Part shown: one piece after another, positions 5,939 to 8,981 of the stretch
Position numbering within the stretch: the first letter of the stretch is position 1
Layout of the letters: each line of letters opens with the position of its first letter
Assembly (NCBI GenBank): GCA_024636105.1
Contig: JAGXHO010000057.1
Span: 1 to 8,981, forward strand
From: Trueperaceae bacterium
GTDB lineage: Bacteria > Deinococcota > Deinococci > Deinococcales > Trueperaceae
Length of the DNA: 8,981 nucleotides
Direction: 5' to 3'
Notes under the pieces: generated by a model
What the model saw: only the letters and a program-made list of their open reading frames with translations
Databases searched by the model: none
Told to the model about the DNA's origin: nothing
Position numbers and translations under genes: made by a program

Positions 5939-6793
5939 TCAGTTGTACGAGGCGCCGCAGAACTCGGCCGAGGTCATCGCGCCCGGAAGCTCGGTCGCGC
6001 CGAAGCCGAAGGGTTCGATGATCGTGGCGAGCCGGCCGTCGGCCTTGAGGCCGCTCAGCACTTCGTTGTAGGCGTCGCGGAAGTCGGCGTCCGCGATGCG
6101 GAAGGCCGCCGCGCCGTAGCTGATGACGGTCTCACCGTCGATCACGGGCTGGGCGAAGTCCTCGACGAACTCGACGTTGTTCGTACGGCCCGAGATCTCG
6201 CGCATGGTCAGCGAGGTGCCGGTGAAGACGTCGATGCGGTCGGCCTGGAGGCCGGCCATGCCGCTCGGAGCGTCCGGGAACGTCACGATCTGGTTCTCGG
6301 CGACGCCCATGGCGACCATGTAGTCGTACTCGAGCCAGCCGGCACCGGTGCCGACGCGGATCTCGGGGTTGGCGACGATGTCGTCGTAGCTCATGATCGA
6401 CATCGGGTTGCCGGTGGGCACCACGATGCCCTCACCGATCTGGTACTCCGGATCGGCGAACGCGACCTGCTCGCACCGCGTGGGCGTGACGTACATGCCC
6501 GCGGTGATCACGTCGAAGCGGCCGGCCTGCAGGCCGGGGATGAGGCTGCCGAACTCGGTCAGGACGCCGTCCATCTCGGCGATGCCCAGCTCCTGGAACA
6601 CGGCGCGCGCGACTTCCACGGCCTCACCGGTCAGGGTGCCGTCGGGGTTCGCGTACGCGTACGGAACCTCGTTGGCGAAGCCGACGCGGATGAAGCCGCG
6701 CTCGCGGGCTTGCTCGAGGGTGGATTGGGCGAAGCCGGCGGCGACGAAGGCCAGCGCGGCGGTCAACAGGGCGATCAGGCGAAGATTCTTCAT
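5939..6793 (-). CDS. ehuB: ABC transporter periplasmic substrate-binding protein (EhuB-like)
   Basis: A 284-residue binding protein that delivers solute to the EhuCD-like permeases. Residues 1-22 form a Sec signal peptide with likely cleavage after AGFA; there is no lipobox Cys, so it should be soluble in the periplasm. The domain is SBP_bac_3 type: RVGFANEVPYAYANPDG (36-52), LTGEAVEVARAV (54-65), EFGSLIPGLQAGRFD (80-94), AGMYVTPTRCEQ (98-109), FTGTSLTMR (190-198). Counting against the Sinorhizobium EhuB pocket as I remember it, the aromatic ring-stacking residues correspond to Tyr45, Phe81 and Tyr101 and the carboxylate-binding Arg to Arg106, with Glu42 also kept. Cys107 and Cys279 could form a disulfide. 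The ATG has an AGAGAGGA ribosome-binding site 6 bases upstream, abutting a dyad. It is second in the operon after gntR. Confidence 0.93.
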   Translation of the reverse strand: MKNLRLIALLTAALAFVAAGFAQSTLEQARERGFIRVGFANEVPYAYANPDGTLTGEAVEVARAVFQELGIAEMDGVLTEFGSLIPGLQAGRFDVITAGMYVTPTRCEQVAFADPEYQIGEGIVVPTGNPMSIMSYDDIVANPEIRVGTGAGWLEYDYMVAMGVAENQIVTFPDAPSGMAGLQADRIDVFTGTSLTMREISGRTNNVEFVEDFAQPVIDGETVISYGAAAFRIADADFRDAYNEVLSGLKADGRLATIIEPFGFGATELPGAMTSAEFCGASYN

Positions 6794-6805
6794 ATTGGGT
6801 CCTCT

Positions 6806-6822
6806 CTCTCGGTGACCGAGAG
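6806..6822 (-). promoter_or_regulatory. 17-bp perfect dyad in the ehuB leader
   Basis: On the transcribed strand the sequence is CTCTCGGTCACCGAGAG, 8-bp arms around one central base, in the 61-base gap between gntR and ehuB. In DNA it could be an operator. In RNA it can fold as a 6-bp stem (CTCTCG/CGAGAG) with a 5-base loop whose 3' arm runs into the AGAGAGGA ribosome-binding site of ehuB, so it could limit ribosome access. The symmetry is read directly; either role is inference. Confidence 0.5.
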
Positions 6823-6854
6823 GCGGACGAAGGGTGGACGGGCGGATGGGTCGT

Positions 6855-7631
6855 CTAGGGGCGGGCGACCACCCCCTCTCGGGGGAGGACCCCGCCGACC
6901 AGGTCGTCGCCGGCCAGGACGGCGTTCATGCGCTGCAGCACGCCCCGGAAGTGGGTGCGGCGGACCTCGGCGACGCGCGCGGCGTCGCGGTCGCGCAGCG
7001 CCTGGGTCACGTCGGTCAGCTCCTCGAGGACGGTGTCGACCTCGGAGCTCCAGTCCATCTCCGGGAGCAACTGCAGCCACATCCGCGAGGTCTGGACGAA
7101 GTAGCGGTCCGAGATCTCGCGCAGGGGTCGGTTCGCGATCACGCGCAGGACGGTCGCGTGGAAGTCGAGGTAGATCTCGGCCAGCGCCCGGGGCTCCGGC
7201 TCGGTGCCCTGCAGCGCGACCGTTCGCTCCCGCAAGCCTTCGAGGACGGTGGCGTCGGGCTTGGACAGGACCGCCAGCGGGAGTTCGCCGATCAGGTCGA
7301 TCAGCTTCAGGCGGAGCGCGTAGACCTGCTTGAGGTAGCGAAGGTCGAGCGGCGTGACGATGGTGCCCACGCCGGGGGCGATCTCGACCAAACCGTCGAA
7401 CTCGAGGGCGTGGAGCACCTTGCGGATGGGGGTCCGGCTGACGCCGAAGTCCGCCGCGAGCTTGTTCTCGCTGAGCAGCGCGCCCGGGGGGTGGTCGAGC
7501 AGGGCGATCCGGCGCCGCAGCGCGGCGTACATGCGTACGAAGCCGGCGTCGCCCCGCAGCGGCCCGGTGCGTTCGCTCGGGCTGCTGGTGGAGGTGGCCG
7601 CGGTGCCGTCGTCTGGGTTTGCGCGGTCCAT
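6855..7631 (-). CDS. GntR-family transcriptional regulator, FadR/FCD subfamily
   Basis: A 258-residue regulator probably sensing the imported solute or a breakdown product. After a disordered start, residues 32-95 form the winged helix: MYAALRRRIALL, then LSENKLAADFGVSRTPIRKVL (recognition helix SRTPIRKVLHAL) and the wing GLVEIAPGVGTIV. The helical C-terminal part (about 105-240) fits an FCD domain, with YLDFHATVLRVIANRPL containing His158 and RRTHFRGVL containing His227. The usual metal set Asp-His-His-His is incomplete: by alignment the Asp position is Tyr154 and the second His is Leu205. The ATG at 7631 follows AGGAAGG with an 8-base spacer; the longer open frame to 7796 runs through the operator and was rejected. 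It is first gene of the transporter operon and divergent from the hydrolase, so it is the likely local regulator. Confidence 0.92.
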   Translation of the reverse strand: MDRANPDDGTAATSTSSPSERTGPLRGDAGFVRMYAALRRRIALLDHPPGALLSENKLAADFGVSRTPIRKVLHALEFDGLVEIAPGVGTIVTPLDLRYLKQVYALRLKLIDLIGELPLAVLSKPDATVLEGLRERTVALQGTEPEPRALAEIYLDFHATVLRVIANRPLREISDRYFVQTSRMWLQLLPEMDWSSEVDTVLEELTDVTQALRDRDAARVAEVRRTHFRGVLQRMNAVLAGDDLVGGVLPREGVVARP

Positions 7632-7695
7632 CGGTCGGGCCTTCCTGAGTGGGGCGCGGCGCGGTAGCGTGCGGCATCCGGAGTGGGACCGAAGG

Positions 7696-7710
7696 CACGC
7701 GTAGCGCGTG
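7696..7710. other. short inverted repeat in the gntR leader
   Basis: CACGCG (7696-7701) and CGCGTG (7705-7710) are perfect 6-bp arms separated by TAG. It lies between the gntR start and the TGTATACA palindrome. It could be a second regulator site or a leader stem; in a GC-rich sequence a 6-bp dyad can also occur by chance. Confidence 0.3.
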
Positions 7711-7738
7711 GAGCGAAGCGTGATCGCGGTGGCGCGAC

Positions 7739-7752
7739 GGCTGTATACAACC
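7739..7752. promoter_or_regulatory. putative GntR/FCD operator in the divergent gntR-hydrolase promoter region
   Basis: GGCTGTATACAACC contains the perfect palindrome TGTATACA (7742-7749), flanked by matching GG/CC one base out. TGTATACA-centred dyads (TTGTATACAA type) are characteristic operators of FCD-subfamily GntR regulators. TATACA inside it can serve as a -10-like hexamer on either strand, so a bound regulator would block RNA polymerase in both directions. It is the only AT-rich stretch in the 189-base gap between the two divergent genes. No convincing -35 was found. Confidence 0.6.
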
Positions 7753-7820
7753 TGTCGACCGGGAAGGATGGTACGCGCTGCGGCCGTGCGTGTCAACCCC
7801 GGCGACCCCGGGAGGGCCGC

Positions 7821-8981
7821 ATGCGCCGACGCGACGACCTGACGTTCCCCATGACCGAGTACGACGCGCGCCTCGAAGCGCTACGCCAGCGGCTGTACGA
7901 GCGGCAGCTCGACGCCATGCTCGTCACCAGCCCCGAGAACGTCACGTACCTGACCGGCTTCGAGAGCCCCGGCCACTACTGGTTCCAGGGGCTGCTGATC
8001 CCGGTCGCGGGCGAACCGATCTGCGTCTCGCGCGCGCTCGAGGGACCCGGGGTCGACGCCTACTCGTGGATCGAGCACAACTGGACCTACCGCGACGACG
8101 AGGAGCCCATGGCGCGGGTGGCCGAGGCGCTCGCCGTGACGGGGCTGACCGGGAGCCGCGTCGGGTACGAGCGCGACGGCTGGTTCTTCACCGCCGCGCA
8201 GCAGGACCGGCTGTTCGCGATCGCCGGCGACGTGGTGTGGGTCGACGCCTCGCTGGTGGTGGAGCAGGGGCGGCTGATCAAGACCGAGGCCGAGATCGCG
8301 CTGATGCGCGAGGCCGCGCTCGGGACCGCCGCCGGGATGAACGCCGGCATCGCGGCCGTCGCCGAGGGGGTCAAGGAGGACGAGGTGGCCGCCCAGATGC
8401 ACCTCGCGATGATCCGCGCCGGCAGCGAGTGGCCGGCGATCGCCCCGTTCGTCGCCTCCGGCGAGCGCGGCGCGATCGGCCACGCCACCTGGCGGGGTCG
8501 CGTCATGCGCGCCGGCGACCCGGTGTTCCTGGAGTTGGCCGGCTGCCGACGTCGGTACCACGCGGCGATGCTGCGCACGGTCTTCGTCGGCGAACCCGAC
8601 GACGAGGCCCGCGTCGCCTTCGAGGTGGTGCGGCAGGCGTTCGACCTGGCGATGGCGACCATCCGCCCCGGCGTCGCCGCCGGCGAGGTCGACCGGGTGT
8701 GCCGCGACTTCATCGCCCAGTCGCCGTTCGGCGGCACCCACGCATCGCGCTGCGCCTACTCGATCGGCATCGCTCTGCCGCCCGACTGGGGCGAGGGGCA
8801 GATCCTGTCGATGAAACCGGGCGAGACGCGGCCGCTCGCGGCGAACATGACCTTCCATCTGCTCCCGTGGGTGCAGCTCCCGGGGCGCGGGGCGGTGGGG
8901 TGCACCGAGACGATCCGGGTGACCCCGAGCGGCGCGGAAGCGCTCACGTCGGGGGTGACGCGGGAGCTGATCGTCGCCTGA
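7821..8981 (+). CDS. metal-free M24-fold hydrolase, ectoine hydrolase (DoeA/EutD)-like
   Basis: A complete 386-residue protein ending at the last base of the window. The ATG at 7821 has GGAGG 5 bases upstream; the open frame extends back to 7683 but crosses the operator. It has a creatinase-like N-terminal domain (EYDARLEALRQRLYERQLDA, VTSPENVTYLTGF, residues 13-47) and a pita-bread catalytic domain from about 155. Aligned to aminopeptidase P/creatinase-type M24 enzymes, the five metal ligands Asp-Asp-His-Glu-Glu read Glu238, Ala249, Tyr313, Leu348 and Thr362 (Glu363 adjacent), so metal binding is not expected. DoeA/EutD shares this loss and motifs such as ELAGCRRRYH, IGIALPPDWGEG and MTFHLLP. 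Ectoine hydrolase opens the ectoine ring, as I recall through a Glu nucleophile matching Glu238. The N-terminal half (FESPGHYWFQGLLIP) differs from DoeA as I know it, so the substrate may be a related amide or cyclic amidine. Divergent from gntR and probably co-regulated with the transporter. Confidence 0.85.
   Translation: MRRRDDLTFPMTEYDARLEALRQRLYERQLDAMLVTSPENVTYLTGFESPGHYWFQGLLIPVAGEPICVSRALEGPGVDAYSWIEHNWTYRDDEEPMARVAEALAVTGLTGSRVGYERDGWFFTAAQQDRLFAIAGDVVWVDASLVVEQGRLIKTEAEIALMREAALGTAAGMNAGIAAVAEGVKEDEVAAQMHLAMIRAGSEWPAIAPFVASGERGAIGHATWRGRVMRAGDPVFLELAGCRRRYHAAMLRTVFVGEPDDEARVAFEVVRQAFDLAMATIRPGVAAGEVDRVCRDFIAQSPFGGTHASRCAYSIGIALPPDWGEGQILSMKPGETRPLAANMTFHLLPWVQLPGRGAVGCTETIRVTPSGAEALTSGVTRELIVA

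Noticed and set aside
7632..7796. 55-residue N-terminal extension of the GntR regulator
   Set aside because: It crosses the TGTATACA operator region. The ATG at 7631 has a good AGGAAGG ribosome-binding site and gives a normal length.
7881..8858. 325-codon minus-strand open frame opposite the M24-like hydrolase
   Set aside because: His/Asp/Gly/Arg-rich shadow with no recognisable motif; the opposite strand carries the convincing hydrolase.
7821..8981. Naming the hydrolase doeA outright
   Set aside because: The catalytic-domain signature is DoeA-like, but the N-terminal domain differs from DoeA as I recall it and no other ectoine-degradation enzyme is visible.

Overview
This is a GC-rich window that is almost entirely coding, and no gap between genes reaches 300 bases. 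Its architecture is that of a free-living, probably diderm bacterium. The transporter's binding protein carries a classical Sec signal ending in AGFAQ with no lipobox cysteine. That and a possible leaderless promoter upstream of a toxin-antitoxin pair would fit Deinococcota (Truepera-like) better than Actinobacteria. This placement is inference only.

Layout. (1) Positions 1-1566, minus strand: a three-gene operon read from right to left, aldose 1-epimerase (galM), a short redoxin-like protein joined by an ATGA overlap, and the first 40 residues of an alpha/beta hydrolase cut by the window edge. (2) Positions 1567-1750: a divergent intergenic region with a perfect 19-bp tandem duplication and a putative antitoxin operator. 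(3) Positions 1751-2430, plus strand: a ribbon-helix-helix antitoxin and a PIN-domain toxin (VapBC type) overlapping by 4 bases; the toxin has unusual substitutions at active-site positions. (4) Positions 2440-7631, minus strand: regulator (FCD-type GntR) -> binding protein -> PLP-dependent Cys/Met-metabolism enzyme -> permease -> permease -> ATPase. The transporter parts resemble the ectoine/hydroxyectoine uptake system EhuBCDA. (5) Positions 7821-8981, plus strand, divergent from the regulator: an M24-fold ('pita-bread') hydrolase that has lost all five metal ligands, as ectoine hydrolase DoeA/EutD has. It ends exactly at the window edge.

Regions 4 and 5 read as one uptake-and-breakdown module. 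The binding protein captures a small, probably zwitterionic solute. The two permeases and the ATPase import it. The metal-free hydrolase opens or cleaves it, and the PLP enzyme acts on the solute or on the product. The GntR protein probably controls both directions through a TGTATACA palindrome between gntR and the hydrolase gene. A PLP beta/gamma-eliminating or -replacing enzyme inserted between ehuB and ehuC is not part of the standard ectoine cluster, and no other ectoine-degradation enzyme (EutE/DoeB deacetylase, EutABC, DoeCD) lies in the window. The true substrate may therefore be an ectoine-like or sulfur-containing compound rather than ectoine. Several hairpins and dyads between the genes suggest tuning of the expression ratio of binding protein to membrane parts.

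No rRNA, tRNA, CRISPR array, insertion sequence or att site was recognised.
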